A DNA stretch of 64,000 nt, taken from the NCBI RefSeq assembly GCF_001654915.1, contig NZ_LXEQ01000056.1; one strand, given 5' to 3'. Position numbers and translations under genes: made by a program. Under the pieces are notes generated by a model, which was not told the DNA's origin, made no database searches, and saw only the letters and a list, made by a program, of their open reading frames with translations. The DNA comes from Buttiauxella ferragutiae. Lineage in GTDB: Bacteria; Pseudomonadota; Gammaproteobacteria; Enterobacterales; Enterobacteriaceae. This document shows, in pieces, positions 36,736 to 46,498 of this stretch (positions are counted from its first letter, which is position 1; each line of letters starts with the position of its first letter).

Positions 36736-37689
36736 TTAGCCCGCGTTGCGTAACACCGTAAGACAGCGTTTCAATTGCTCATCCAGCGGCGCTTCAACAC
36801 GCATAACTTCACCGGTATTGGGATGGGTGAAACGCAATGCTGCGGCATGCAAGAACAAACGATTCAGGCCAGTGCCTGCGAGTTGCTTATCAAATTCGCG
36901 ATCGCCATAGCGATCATCGAACGCAATGGGGTGCCCGGCATGCAGCGTGTGCACGCGAATCTGATGGGTTCGCCCGGTGATTGGGCTGCAACGTACTAAT
37001 GTGGCGAAAGCATAACGCTCTTCCACTTTAAAACGTGTTTCTGACGGTTTGCCTTCACTGTTGACGCGTACAATACGCTCACCGCTCTGCAAAATATTTT
37101 TTAGCAACGGAGCCTGCACCGCTTTGACATGCGACTGCCATTGGCCACGTACCAGCGCCAGGTAATCCTTCTGCATACCCTTTTCACGCAACTGCTCGTG
37201 CAGTGAACGCAGGGCGGAGCGTTTCTTCGCCACCAGCAAAATGCCCGATGTATCACGGTCAAGACGATGCACAAGTTCAAGGAAACGCGCTTCCGGGCGC
37301 AACGCACGCAAGCCTTCAATCACACCAAAGCTCAAGCCACTGCCACCGTGAACCGCAGTACCTGAAGGTTTATTCAATACCAGGATGTGATCATCTTCAT
37401 AAATAATCGCATCCGTCAGCGCGGCGACTTTTTGTAGATGTGGCGATACGGCTTGTTCTTCACGTTCGGCGACGCGAACCGGCGGAATACGAATTTCGTC
37501 GCCATCCTGGATTTTATATTCAGGCTTAATGCGTTTTTTATTCACGCGCACTTCGCCTTTACGCAAAATGCGATAAATCATACTTTTCGGCACGCCCTTC
37601 AGGCGGGAGAGCAAAAAGTTATCGATACGCTGCCCAGCTTCATCAGAAGAAATGGCAACGATTTGTACTGAAGGTGTCGGAGTTTTCAT
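36736..37689 (-). CDS. rluC: 23S rRNA pseudouridine synthase RluC
   Basis: Makes pseudouridine at 23S rRNA positions 955, 2504 and 2580 (E. coli numbering). 317 residues from ATG 37689 (MKTPTPSVQ); the open frame upstream (to 37854) belongs to the leader and overlaps the rne control region. S4 RNA-binding domain (about 18-75), catalytic Asp in HRLDRDTSG, and GRTHQIRVH. Confidence 0.96.
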   Translation of the reverse strand: MKTPTPSVQIVAISSDEAGQRIDNFLLSRLKGVPKSMIYRILRKGEVRVNKKRIKPEYKIQDGDEIRIPPVRVAEREEQAVSPHLQKVAALTDAIIYEDDHILVLNKPSGTAVHGGSGLSFGVIEGLRALRPEARFLELVHRLDRDTSGILLVAKKRSALRSLHEQLREKGMQKDYLALVRGQWQSHVKAVQAPLLKNILQSGERIVRVNSEGKPSETRFKVEERYAFATLVRCSPITGRTHQIRVHTLHAGHPIAFDDRYGDREFDKQLAGTGLNRLFLHAAALRFTHPNTGEVMRVEAPLDEQLKRCLTVLRNAG

Positions 37690-37866
37690 GGTCGGCGATT
37701 CTAAATAGCGTGCGCGCATAGCGCCACTCATTTTTATGTGCTTAACTGAGAATCTGCCTGGTTTTAAGTCGCCTGACTGCCCTTTTTCAGATTTCTGCGA
37801 CATGCAGCGAAAAAGTGAGTTAAAAAACTGTAAGAAACGAGGCATCAAAGGCAAAAGTCATCTTGC

Positions 37867-38260
37867 TATAATAAGGTTAGCAATGGAATAATGTTGCGGT
37901 TTTCCGTGTTGATACTTGTTAGAACAAGGAATTTTGCGGAATTACCAGTTTTGCCTGAACGTCCATCCACGCAGCAATGGCGTAAGACGTATTGTACCTT
38001 CAGGCAGTTAGCGGGCTGCGGGTTGCAGCCTGACCGGTAAATTGGAATCAACTCTTAAGAAATATTCTAAGGTTATTCCCACGATAATTGCGCTGTATTT
38101 CCGTATGAAATACAGGCTACCGACACTTTGCGCCTCTCAGCAAGCGACAACCGTGAGGTTGGCGACTTAGCGTTTAGTCACGAGGCCATCGGTTCACTCC
38201 CGGTCAGCGTCACCATGCCCGTAGCTTTGTCACCAATGTAAGAATAATGAGTAAGTTACG
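37867..38260 (+). promoter_or_regulatory. rne promoter and long autoregulatory leader
   Basis: TATAAT at 37867-37872 gives a predicted start near 37879 and an untranslated leader of about 380 bases before the rne ATG. E. coli rne has a leader of similar length (about 360 bases) whose hairpins let RNase E cleave and control its own mRNA. I see no gene in this stretch. The -35 element is weak. Confidence 0.65.
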
Positions 38261-41200
38261 ATGAAAAGAATGCTAATAAACGCGACTCAGCAAGAAGAGT
38301 TGCGTGTCGCCCTTGTAGATGGGCAACGTCTGTACGATCTGGATATTGAAAGTCCTGGACACGAACAGAAAAAAGCCAACATCTATAAAGGCAAAATCAC
38401 CCGTATTGAACCAAGTCTGGAAGCGGCATTTGTAGATTACGGCGCGGAACGTCATGGTTTCCTTCCTCTTAAAGAAATTGCCCGCGAATACTTCCCGTCT
38501 AATTATTCATCACATGGTCGTCCGAACATTAAAGATGTTCTGCGTGAAGGCCAGGAAGTGATTGTCCAGATTGATAAAGAAGAACGTGGTAATAAAGGCG
38601 CAGCCTTAACCACCTTTATTAGTCTGGCAGGAAGTTATTTAGTACTGATGCCAAATAACCCACGTGCTGGTGGTATTTCCCGCCGCATCGAAGGTGACGA
38701 TCGTACTGAATTGAAAGAAGCCCTTTCCTCTCTGGAACTACCAGATGGCATGGGTCTGATTGTACGTACTGCTGGCGTGGGTAAATCCGCTGAAGCACTG
38801 CAATGGGATTTAAGCTTCCGTCTGAAGCACTGGGAAGCGATTCAAAAAGCGGCAGAAAATCGCCCTGCTCCATTCCTTATCCATCAGGAAAGCAACGTTA
38901 TTGTACGTGCTTTCCGCGATTACCTGCGTCAGGACATCGGTGAAATTCTTATCGATAACCCGAAAGTACTCGAACTGGCTCGCCAGCATATCGGTGCTCT
39001 GGGTCGCCCTGATTTCAGCAGCAAAATTAAGCTCTACACCGGTGAAATCCCGCTGTTTAGCCACTACCAAATTGAGTCGCAGATTGAATCCGCTTTCCAG
39101 CGCGAAGTTCGTCTGCCATCCGGTGGTTCGATTGTTATCGACTCCACTGAAGCGTTAACCGCCATCGACATCAACTCCGCGCGCGCAACTCGCGGTGGTG
39201 ACATCGAAGAAACGGCGTTCAATACCAACCTTGAAGCGGCTGATGAAATCGCGCGCCAACTGCGTCTGCGTGACCTCGGTGGTTTGATTGTTATCGACTT
39301 CATCGACATGACCCCTGTGCGCCACCAGCGTGCGGTAGAAAACCGTCTGCGTGAAGCTGTCCGTCAGGACAGAGCTCGTATCCAGATTAGCCATATCTCT
39401 CGCTTTGGCCTGCTGGAAATGTCTCGTCAGCGTCTCTCCCCTTCTTTGGGCGAGTCCAGCCACCACGTCTGCCCGCGCTGTAGCGGTACAGGCACGGTGC
39501 GTGACAACGAATCCATGGCACTCTCCATTCTGCGTCTGATTGAAGAAGAAGCGCTGAAAGAGAATACCCAGGAAGTTCATGCGATTGTTCCGGTGCCGAT
39601 TGCTTCTTACCTGCTGAACGAAAAACGTGATGCGGTCAGCGCGATTGAAACCCGTCAGGGCGGCGTGAAAGCCATCATCGTTCCTAACGATCAGATGGAA
39701 ACACCACACTACTCCGTACTGCGCGTGCGCAAAGGCGAAGAAACTAAAACTCTGAGCTACATGCTGCCTAAGCTGCATGAAGAAGAGATGGCGATGCCTT
39801 CTGATGAAGAGTACGCCGAGCGTAAACGCCCAGAGCAACCTGCGCTCGCGACCTTCGTGATGCCAGACGTGCCGCCAGCACCGCCAGAATCTGCACCGGT
39901 AGCCACACCAGCTCCTGCTGCTAAACCTGCGGTCGCGAAAACGGCAACAGCTGAGCAACCTGGCTTGATTAGCCGCTTCTTCGGTGCGCTGAAAAACCTG
40001 TTCGCAGGCGAAGCGACTACTGAAAGCAAAGAAGTTCAGGAAGCGAAACCGGCTGAGACTGAAGGCCAGCGTCAGGGTCAGGATCGTCGTAATAACCGTC
40101 GCCAGAACAACCGTCGTGACCGTAACGATCGTGGCGATCGCAACAACCGCGATCGTGATAACCGTGGCGAAAGCCGTGGTGAAAGCCGTGGTGAAAATCG
40201 CAGCGAAAATCGTGATAATCGTGATAATCGTGAGCCGCGCGAAAACCGCGATCGCGACGATAACCGCCGTAATCGCCGCCAGGGTCAGCAGCAAAATGCT
40301 GAAGTCCGTGAAAACCGCCCGGCCGTTGCTGAAGAAGCTGAAAAGCCTAAAGCACGTGACGAGCAGCAGCCACGTCGTGAACGCAACCGTCGTCGTAGCG
40401 ATGACAAACGCCAGGCACAGCAGGAAGTTAAAGTTCTGCAGCGCGATGAACCGGTAGAAGTTGAAGCTGATACCGAGCAGGAAGAACGCGTCCAGGTGAT
40501 GCCTCGCCGTAAGCAACGTCAATTGAGCCAGAAAATTCGTTTCGAATCTGCAGCAGATTCCGTAACTGAAACTGTGGCAACTCCAGACGTAGCCGAAGTG
40601 ACCGCTGCACCTGCTGCACGTACCGAACTGGCGACGATTCCGTTACCAGCAGTTATCGAGAAACCTGTTGTTGAGCATGATGACAACAACGATTCACGTA
40701 ACGATTCTAACGGTATGCCGCGTCGCTCTCGCCGTTCCCCACGTCACTTGCGTGTCAGTGGTCAACGTCGCCGTCGTTATCGTGATGAGCGTTACCCAAC
40801 GCAGTCACCGATGCCATTGATCGTTGCTTGTGCTTCTCCTGAACTTGCTTCTGGTAAAGCCTGGATCAGCTACCCGGTTGCCCGTTCCCAGGAAGATTCG
40901 CAGTACGAGAATCACGTTGATCATGCTCCAGTCTTTGTTTCTCACGAGCAAGAGCCTGTAGAAGTGGTTATTGTTCCGCCAGTCGTTCAGGCAGTAGCGC
41001 AACCTGTAGCGGTTGAACCGGCACACGTTGAAACCACTCATCCAGAAGTGATTGCGGCTTCGGTCACTGAGCAGCCACATCTGATTGCCACTGAAGACGA
41101 CGTTGTTGCTGAACAAGTGATTGACGAAGTTACGCCAGCTCAGGATGACGTTGCCGTTGAAACGCATCAACAGCAGGCAGCAGAAGTGGCTGAAGTTGCT

Positions 41201-41569
41201 CCAGTCGTAGTTGAAGAAACTACGCCAGAGGCTCCGGTAGAAGAAGTTAAGCCGGCAGTGACAGAGACTAAAGCTGAAGAGACTCCGGTTGCAGAAACCA
41301 AAGCTGAAGAGACGCCAGTTGAGAAAACTGTTGTAGCAGAAACTGTGGTTCCTGAAGTGAAAGCTGCACAGCCTGTTGTTGCTCATGTGACTAAACATGC
41401 AGCCGCGCCGATGACTAAAGCTCCGGCACCGGAATATACTCCGGAAGCACCACGCCAGAGCGATTGGGTACGCCCAACATATGAGTTCAGTGGCCGCGGT
41501 TCTGCTGGTGGAAACAGCGCAACTCACCAGGCAACAGCTCCAGCTACACGCCCGCAAAGCGCTGAATAA
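38261..41569 (+). CDS. rne: Ribonuclease E
   Basis: Essential endoribonuclease and scaffold of the RNA degradosome. 1102 residues, longer than E. coli RNase E (1061). The catalytic half aligns without gaps to E. coli: S1 domain (about 39-119), Asp303 and Asp346 for magnesium, zinc-link Cys404/Cys407 in CPRCSGTG. The C-terminal half has the amphipathic membrane helix (GLISRFFGALKNLFAG), an Arg/Asn/Asp-rich RNA-binding tract with short tandem repeats (about 605-680), the conserved PRRSRRSPRHLRVSGQRRR block and an acidic Pro/Val tail where partners such as PNPase dock. Confidence 0.98.
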   Translation: MKRMLINATQQEELRVALVDGQRLYDLDIESPGHEQKKANIYKGKITRIEPSLEAAFVDYGAERHGFLPLKEIAREYFPSNYSSHGRPNIKDVLREGQEVIVQIDKEERGNKGAALTTFISLAGSYLVLMPNNPRAGGISRRIEGDDRTELKEALSSLELPDGMGLIVRTAGVGKSAEALQWDLSFRLKHWEAIQKAAENRPAPFLIHQESNVIVRAFRDYLRQDIGEILIDNPKVLELARQHIGALGRPDFSSKIKLYTGEIPLFSHYQIESQIESAFQREVRLPSGGSIVIDSTEALTAIDINSARATRGGDIEETAFNTNLEAADEIARQLRLRDLGGLIVIDFIDMTPVRHQRAVENRLREAVRQDRARIQISHISRFGLLEMSRQRLSPSLGESSHHVCPRCSGTGTVRDNESMALSILRLIEEEALKENTQEVHAIVPVPIASYLLNEKRDAVSAIETRQGGVKAIIVPNDQMETPHYSVLRVRKGEETKTLSYMLPKLHEEEMAMPSDEEYAERKRPEQPALATFVMPDVPPAPPESAPVATPAPAAKPAVAKTATAEQPGLISRFFGALKNLFAGEATTESKEVQEAKPAETEGQRQGQDRRNNRRQNNRRDRNDRGDRNNRDRDNRGESRGESRGENRSENRDNRDNREPRENRDRDDNRRNRRQGQQQNAEVRENRPAVAEEAEKPKARDEQQPRRERNRRRSDDKRQAQQEVKVLQRDEPVEVEADTEQEERVQVMPRRKQRQLSQKIRFESAADSVTETVATPDVAEVTAAPAARTELATIPLPAVIEKPVVEHDDNNDSRNDSNGMPRRSRRSPRHLRVSGQRRRRYRDERYPTQSPMPLIVACASPELASGKAWISYPVARSQEDSQYENHVDHAPVFVSHEQEPVEVVIVPPVVQAVAQPVAVEPAHVETTHPEVIAASVTEQPHLIATEDDVVAEQVIDEVTPAQDDVAVETHQQQAAEVAEVAPVVVEETTPEAPVEEVKPAVTETKAEETPVAETKAEETPVEKTVVAETVVPEVKAAQPVVAHVTKHAAAPMTKAPAPEYTPEAPRQSDWVRPTYEFSGRGSAGGNSATHQATAPATRPQSAE

Positions 41570-41586
41570 TCGCTAAGCGTTGCGAA

Positions 41587-41617
41587 AAAGCCGGTCAGGA
41601 AACTGACCGGCTTTTTT
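41587..41617 (+). terminator. Terminator after rne
   Basis: AAAAAGCCGGTCAG-gaaa-CTGACCGGCTTTTTT: strong stem, GAAA loop and T-run, about 20 bp past the stop. Confidence 0.93.
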
Positions 41618-41646
41618 ATTTCTGAGAGTCTTGTGGGATAAGGCAA

Positions 41647-41678
41647 AAAAAAGCCCACTTCGGGGTAATGAAGTGGGC
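41647..41678 (-). terminator. Terminator after flgL
   Basis: On the minus strand GCCCACTTC-attacccc-GAAGTGGGC followed by TTTTTTTT, 48 bp past the flgL stop. Confidence 0.92.
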
Positions 41679-41725
41679 ACATAAAGCGCACCCAGTTTCA
41701 TGGCACGCCCCAAACGGTAAAGCTA

Positions 41726-42688
41726 CTATTTATTCAGCTGGAACAAAGACATCCCCTGCATATCACTGAATGCTTTGTAAGACGCCTGAAGTGCTGCCTG
41801 CTGCATCACATAGGAAGATATCGCCGAGTTCCAGTCTACATCCACCAAATCACTCATTTGCTGCGACTGTCCCAACGCACGGTCATTACCTAAATCATCA
41901 AGCTTATCCAGCTCATTAAGCTGTGTGCCTAGCTCTGCACGCACGGTCAGAACGTTATTAAGGGAGTTTTTCAGCCCACGGTTGGTTTTATCGATAGCCG
42001 CGGTTAAAAGATCTTTGTCGGCATCATCCAGGCCTTCAGCGGGTTTTCTCAGGGTGGCAATCGCAGAATCAAGCATGTTGAACAGATTGGTTTCCGAGTC
42101 ACTGCCATCGGGTTCCGGCACCGCATTACTGGTCAGCGAGTTGAACACTTGCGTGCCCGTGTGGCCAATCGTCATGCTGCGTGCGGCATCAACAGACTGG
42201 GTCACAGCAGTACCACCGCCCGTATAAACGATGCTGTTTGCCCCACCGCTAAACGGTGCTGAATCCGTTTTATAGCCCGCAAAAATAAAACGCCCGTTGC
42301 CATCTGTGCTGTTGGCAAGGTTGAGGATCTGATTGCGGACACCTTCCAGATCGGTAGCCAGTGAAGCACGATCGTCATCGCTTAACGTACCGTTACCGGC
42401 GTTAACGATTTTCTCCTGCGCAGACTGAATCGCCGTGGTCACCTGCCCCAGTACGTTCTCTTCCAGCGACACTTTCTGTGTCGCAAAAGTACGAGCCAGC
42501 GCGTACTGGCTGTTTTGAGCCTGAGCCTGAGACAACACCACCGCTTGCGATGCGGCAATCGGGTCATCAGAAGGTTTAGTGACACGTTTACCCGTCGACA
42601 TTTGCTCGCCGTAGCGCAGCCACTCACTTTGTGCGTTGGTCACGCCACGCATGTTTTGCTGGTACATCATTGCGGTACTGATACGCAT
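41726..42688 (-). CDS. flgL: Flagellar hook-filament junction protein FlgL (HAP3)
   Basis: 320-residue junction protein that links FlgK to flagellin. Flagellin-like coiled-coil ends: MRISTAMMYQQNMRGVTNAQSEWLRYGEQMSTGKRV at the N-terminus (abbreviated motif STAMMYQQN) and YVMQQAALQASYKAFSDMQ at the C-terminus. Cotranscribed with flgK (16 bp apart) from a sigma-28 promoter upstream of flgK. Confidence 0.95.
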   Translation of the reverse strand: MRISTAMMYQQNMRGVTNAQSEWLRYGEQMSTGKRVTKPSDDPIAASQAVVLSQAQAQNSQYALARTFATQKVSLEENVLGQVTTAIQSAQEKIVNAGNGTLSDDDRASLATDLEGVRNQILNLANSTDGNGRFIFAGYKTDSAPFSGGANSIVYTGGGTAVTQSVDAARSMTIGHTGTQVFNSLTSNAVPEPDGSDSETNLFNMLDSAIATLRKPAEGLDDADKDLLTAAIDKTNRGLKNSLNNVLTVRAELGTQLNELDKLDDLGNDRALGQSQQMSDLVDVDWNSAISSYVMQQAALQASYKAFSDMQGMSLFQLNK

Positions 42689-42704
42689 ACGCCAGATTCC
42701 TTAA

Positions 42705-44366
42705 TTAACGGATGGACAGTAACGCATCAAACAGAGTTGATGCCGTCTGAAGAACCTGGGCATTCGCCAGGTAATACTGTTGGAAACGCTGCAAGTTACC
42801 GTACTCTTCGTCAAGGTTGACGCCAGAGATGGACTGCTGTTGGTTACTCAACTGCGTGACCACATTATCTTGCGTGGTACTGGTGACTTTCAGCGTGCTG
42901 GTTTTGTTACCCACATCACTCACCAGGCTGGCATAGGCATCGTTAAACGATTTGTTGCCGTTGACGACTTTACTGCTCTGCAAATCCAACAGCGCCTGAG
43001 CATTACGGTTGTCGCTATCGCCACCCGAAGGATTGGCCGCTAATGCCAATTCACTTTCGTCGCTAATTAAGACGTTCATATTCACCACAACATCTGAAAC
43101 CGGCTTAATAACGAAACTGTCATTCTTAGTCGCAGGCGTACCGCTAATGTCGATTTTTAAGCCGTCGAAACTCAGGCTCTTGTTGCCACTGCCATCAACG
43201 GCCTCGGTTGCGGTGAATTTCTTATTGTCCGACAAGCGAGTGATTTCCCAGTCAGGATCGTTAAACACAGCTTTATAGTCGCTGGCCTGAACCGCTTTGC
43301 TGTCAGTGACTTGTGCAGTCAGTACTGTCGATTGAGAGGCATTTTTACTGTTGCTTAAAACAGACGGGCCGCCGTAATCAAAGAAATCTTTCCCCACCGC
43401 GCCATTGGCATCAATGCCCGCGCTGTGCTGCTGATTAATCGCATCAGAGAACGCTAAAGCTAACTGCCCGAGGCGGTTACGCGCGCTGTCCAAATCCTGA
43501 GAACGGAAAGTCAACATGCCGCCAAGCGAGCCATTCTTCAGCTGGCTTTCAGGGATTTCAGTGGTGCCAGAAACCGGATCAACATATGCAACAGTAATGC
43601 GTGACGGGTCAGAACTGGAGCCGACAGCCGCCAGTTGATTAGCTTTGTCGCCTTGCACCAGGGTTAAACCGTTGGCGATCGATACGTTATACGAGCCACC
43701 GTCCTGCACACTGACTTCAACACCGACAATCTGGTTAAGCTGGCTGACCAACTGGTCGCGCTGATCGAGCAAATCGTTTGGTGATGCGCCCGCGCCCACA
43801 CCGGTAAGGCGTGAAATCTGATTATTCAGATTCGCAATCTGGCTGGCGTAATTATTGATTTGTTCCACGCTGCTCTGGATAGCGGTATTCACCTGCTTAT
43901 CCTGGTCGCGCAGATACTGATCCGTCACCTTAAACTGGTTTACCAGGCCGCTGGCATTGCCAAGCAACGCCTGGCGAGCAGCCGGGTCTTCAGAATTACT
44001 GACCAGCGTTTGCAGGCCAGTAAAGAAACTTTGCATGGTGGTGGCGAGGGTGTTGGTGCTACCCGACAGCATATTGTCGATTTTCGACATTTGCTGATAC
44101 TGAGTACTCAGACCACTGCTTTGCGTCTGTGCCGCGCGCAGTTGGTTAGTGATGAACGCATCATATTCACGTTGCACACCGCTGACTTGCACACCGTTGC
44201 CAATCCATCCTCCAGCACCCAGCGTACTTTTCGACTGAGATAACACGGTAGTCTGGCGGGTATAGCCTGTGACGTTGTAGTTAGAAATGTTGTTACTGAC
44301 AGTATTCAGTGCCGCCTGGGCAGCACCCAGGCCACTCATGGCACTGTTAATCAGGCTACTGGACAT
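42705..44366 (-). CDS. flgK: Flagellar hook-filament junction protein FlgK (HAP1)
   Basis: 553-residue hook-associated protein 1. N-terminal NTVSNNISNYNVTGYTRQ is the rod/hook/HAP signature; the C-terminus has VNLDEEYGNLQRFQQYY. The central region (about 300-430) is divergent, as usual. Preceded by a good sigma-28 promoter, so flgKL can be made late, independent of flgB-J. Confidence 0.96.
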   Translation of the reverse strand: MSSSLINSAMSGLGAAQAALNTVSNNISNYNVTGYTRQTTVLSQSKSTLGAGGWIGNGVQVSGVQREYDAFITNQLRAAQTQSSGLSTQYQQMSKIDNMLSGSTNTLATTMQSFFTGLQTLVSNSEDPAARQALLGNASGLVNQFKVTDQYLRDQDKQVNTAIQSSVEQINNYASQIANLNNQISRLTGVGAGASPNDLLDQRDQLVSQLNQIVGVEVSVQDGGSYNVSIANGLTLVQGDKANQLAAVGSSSDPSRITVAYVDPVSGTTEIPESQLKNGSLGGMLTFRSQDLDSARNRLGQLALAFSDAINQQHSAGIDANGAVGKDFFDYGGPSVLSNSKNASQSTVLTAQVTDSKAVQASDYKAVFNDPDWEITRLSDNKKFTATEAVDGSGNKSLSFDGLKIDISGTPATKNDSFVIKPVSDVVVNMNVLISDESELALAANPSGGDSDNRNAQALLDLQSSKVVNGNKSFNDAYASLVSDVGNKTSTLKVTSTTQDNVVTQLSNQQQSISGVNLDEEYGNLQRFQQYYLANAQVLQTASTLFDALLSIR

Positions 44367-44406
44367 GAAATTTCCTTAGCGCATTAATCACGGTTCCTGT
44401 CAGTAA

Positions 44407-44433
44407 GTATCGGCAGTTCCCGGCAGGACTTGA
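44407..44433 (-). promoter_or_regulatory. Sigma-28 (FliA) promoter of flgKL
   Basis: Minus strand: TCAA, 15 bp, then GCCGATAC, against consensus TAAA-N15-GCCGATAA. One mismatch in each element. 41 bp upstream of the flgK ATG. Confidence 0.85.
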
Positions 44434-44451
44434 GTATTTAATAGTGAGAAC

Positions 44452-45393
44452 TTAGAAGAGATTAGACAGGTCGTTGCTATACGCTTTCGCCACTTTCTCA
44501 CCCATCGCTTTCATCTGCTGAATCATGCCCGTCAGCTTACGGGCATAGTTCGGATCGGTGGCGTACCCCGCATTTTGCAACGCTTGTGCGCCCTGTTCTG
44601 CGGTATTGGCATTAGTCACGGCGGCGTAACGCGGGTTGCGTGTCAACAAGCCGACGTAATCAGAAAGCGCCTCCAGATAAGAGCTATACACGCGGAACTT
44701 GGCTTTTACCTTTTTCGCTTCACCGTTTTCATATTCGGTGGTGGTGATTTCAGTCACCTCCCCTTTCCAGCTACTGCTGGCTTTGACGCCAAACAGGTTA
44801 AAACTCGGCTCACCTTTTTCAGTCAGAATTTGCCGTTGCCCCCAGCCTGACTCCAGCGCAGCTTGCGCCAGAATCAAGTGATGAGGAATGCCGCTCTGTT
44901 CACTGGCAAGGCGTGCGGGTAACGAAAGCTGCGCCAGGAAGTCTTTGCTATCACCGGTTAGCGGTTCTTCGTTAGACGGTGCTTTCGGGATGGCCTGACG
45001 CACCATTTGCGTGATGGTCTGGTTCTGGAAGCTGGTCACCGTCTGCATATCAAACTTCATCGGTACTTTGCCAGCCTCTTCCGATGGGTCAGCATTGCCG
45101 CCCATTTGCTCCACCATCATGTCCGCCAGCCCAAGGCCTTTTGCGCTGAGCTGTTGGGCAATTTGCTGATCATAGATGCTGGTGTACATCCGCGTTTGCT
45201 CACTGCTGAACAAGCCATCTTTCGGCAGCGCCTCGCGCATGCTTTTCAGCATCATCTGCACGAACATCCCTTCCACCTGGCGGGCAACCGACTTCATGTT
45301 GCCTTTCGGATCTTGCCCGGTTTTGGCTTTTAACTCGTTAAGAGAGTTAGCATCCCACGCCGCATTCGCCAGTGATTGGGACTCGTTAAGCAT
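44452..45393 (-). CDS. flgJ: Rod-capping protein and peptidoglycan hydrolase FlgJ
   Basis: 313 residues, E. coli length, from ATG 45393, which overlaps the flgI stop (TGATG). N-terminal rod-cap part (RQVEGMFVQMMLKSMREALPK) and C-terminal glucosaminidase domain from about 150, with catalytic Glu in ALESGWGQRQ and the YSSYLEALSDYVGLL segment. It opens the peptidoglycan for the growing rod. Confidence 0.95.
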   Translation of the reverse strand: MLNESQSLANAAWDANSLNELKAKTGQDPKGNMKSVARQVEGMFVQMMLKSMREALPKDGLFSSEQTRMYTSIYDQQIAQQLSAKGLGLADMMVEQMGGNADPSEEAGKVPMKFDMQTVTSFQNQTITQMVRQAIPKAPSNEEPLTGDSKDFLAQLSLPARLASEQSGIPHHLILAQAALESGWGQRQILTEKGEPSFNLFGVKASSSWKGEVTEITTTEYENGEAKKVKAKFRVYSSYLEALSDYVGLLTRNPRYAAVTNANTAEQGAQALQNAGYATDPNYARKLTGMIQQMKAMGEKVAKAYSNDLSNLF

Positions 45394-46487
45394 CAGATAA
45401 TTTCCACTTTGGCCCGCAAACAACCCGCGGTTTGCATAGATTGCAGAATCGACATCAACTCCATTGGTGATGCGCCCAGCGTGTTCAAAGCACGAACCAC
45501 GGTGTTCAGGTTGGCACTGGCGTTAACCCGTTGCAGCGCCCCGCCATTCTGGCGCAAGTCGATTTGCGTTTGCGGGGTGACAACAGTTTGACCGCCACCA
45601 AATGGTGTATCCGGCTGGCTCACCTGTGCCTGGCGGTTGACCGTCACCGACAAGTTGCCCTGCGCCACCGCACAAGTATTCAGTGTCACTTCCTGGTTCA
45701 TCACCACCGAACCGGTACGTGAGTTGATAATCACTTTGGCGTCCTGTGCTGGCAGGTTCACTTCCAGGTTCTGAATATCGGCCAGCAAACGCACTTGCGA
45801 GCTGTTGCCGGTTGGGACACGAATCTGGATGGTGCGAGCATCAATCGCCGACGCGCTGCCAAAGCCACGCGAACGGTTAATGGTGTCGGTAATTTGCTGC
45901 GCCAGCGTGAAATCATCATTGTTCAGTTGCAGGCTGATGAGATTGCCTGAACCAAACGTTCCCGGTAATTCACGTTCGATGATCGCGCCATTGGTGATAC
46001 GCCCGCCATTCAGTTGGTTCACCTGAACGCTGCTGCCACCCGCAGAAGCCCCCGCACCGCCGACCAGAATATTGCCTTGCGCCAGGGCATAAACCTGGTT
46101 GTCGACCCCTTTCATTGGCGTCATCAGCAATGTGCCGCCGCGCAAGCTTTTGGCGTTACCCATTGAAGAAACCACTACATCAATATTTTGCCCCGAGCGA
46201 GCAAACGCCGGGTACTTAGCCGTCACCATGACCGCAGCCACGTTTTTGAGCTGCATATTGGTGCCCGCAGGAACGGTAATCCCCAACTGCGAAAGCATGT
46301 TGTTCATGGTTTGCGTGGTGAACGGCGTTTGTGTGGTCTGGTCACCCGTTCCGTCAAGGCCAACCACCAGGCCATAACCAATCAGGGAGTTTTCACGCAC
46401 ACCCTGAACCGTGGTCAGGTCGCGGATACGGTCAGCCTGCGCTAGCGTTGCCACCAGCATCAGCAATCCGAATAAATATCTGGTCAT
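45393..46487 (-). CDS. flgI: Flagellar P-ring protein FlgI
   Basis: 364-residue periplasmic protein forming the P ring around the rod. Signal peptide MTRYLFGLLMLVATLAQA is cleaved before DRIRDL. Conserved VQGVRENSLIGYGLVVGLDGTGDQ start and C-terminal Cys-containing tail. Coupled to flgJ by a 1-bp overlap. Confidence 0.96.
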   Translation of the reverse strand: MTRYLFGLLMLVATLAQADRIRDLTTVQGVRENSLIGYGLVVGLDGTGDQTTQTPFTTQTMNNMLSQLGITVPAGTNMQLKNVAAVMVTAKYPAFARSGQNIDVVVSSMGNAKSLRGGTLLMTPMKGVDNQVYALAQGNILVGGAGASAGGSSVQVNQLNGGRITNGAIIERELPGTFGSGNLISLQLNNDDFTLAQQITDTINRSRGFGSASAIDARTIQIRVPTGNSSQVRLLADIQNLEVNLPAQDAKVIINSRTGSVVMNQEVTLNTCAVAQGNLSVTVNRQAQVSQPDTPFGGGQTVVTPQTQIDLRQNGGALQRVNASANLNTVVRALNTLGASPMELMSILQSMQTAGCLRAKVEII

Positions 46488-46498
46488 AAATCCCTCGC

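Noticed and set aside
37690..37854. 55 extra codons at the N-terminus of rluC
   Set aside because: The ATG at 37689 gives the known RluC N-terminus and length; the extension overlaps the rne promoter side and is not RluC-like.
39155..40522. 455-codon reading frame antisense to rne
   Set aside because: It lies opposite the conserved rne coding sequence; the composition (Phe/Ile/Thr/Arg-rich) is what reverse reading of rne codons gives.
40805..41557. 250-codon reading frame antisense to the rne tail
   Set aside because: Ser/Cys/Phe/Arg-rich shadow of the repetitive rne C-terminal region with no start signals.
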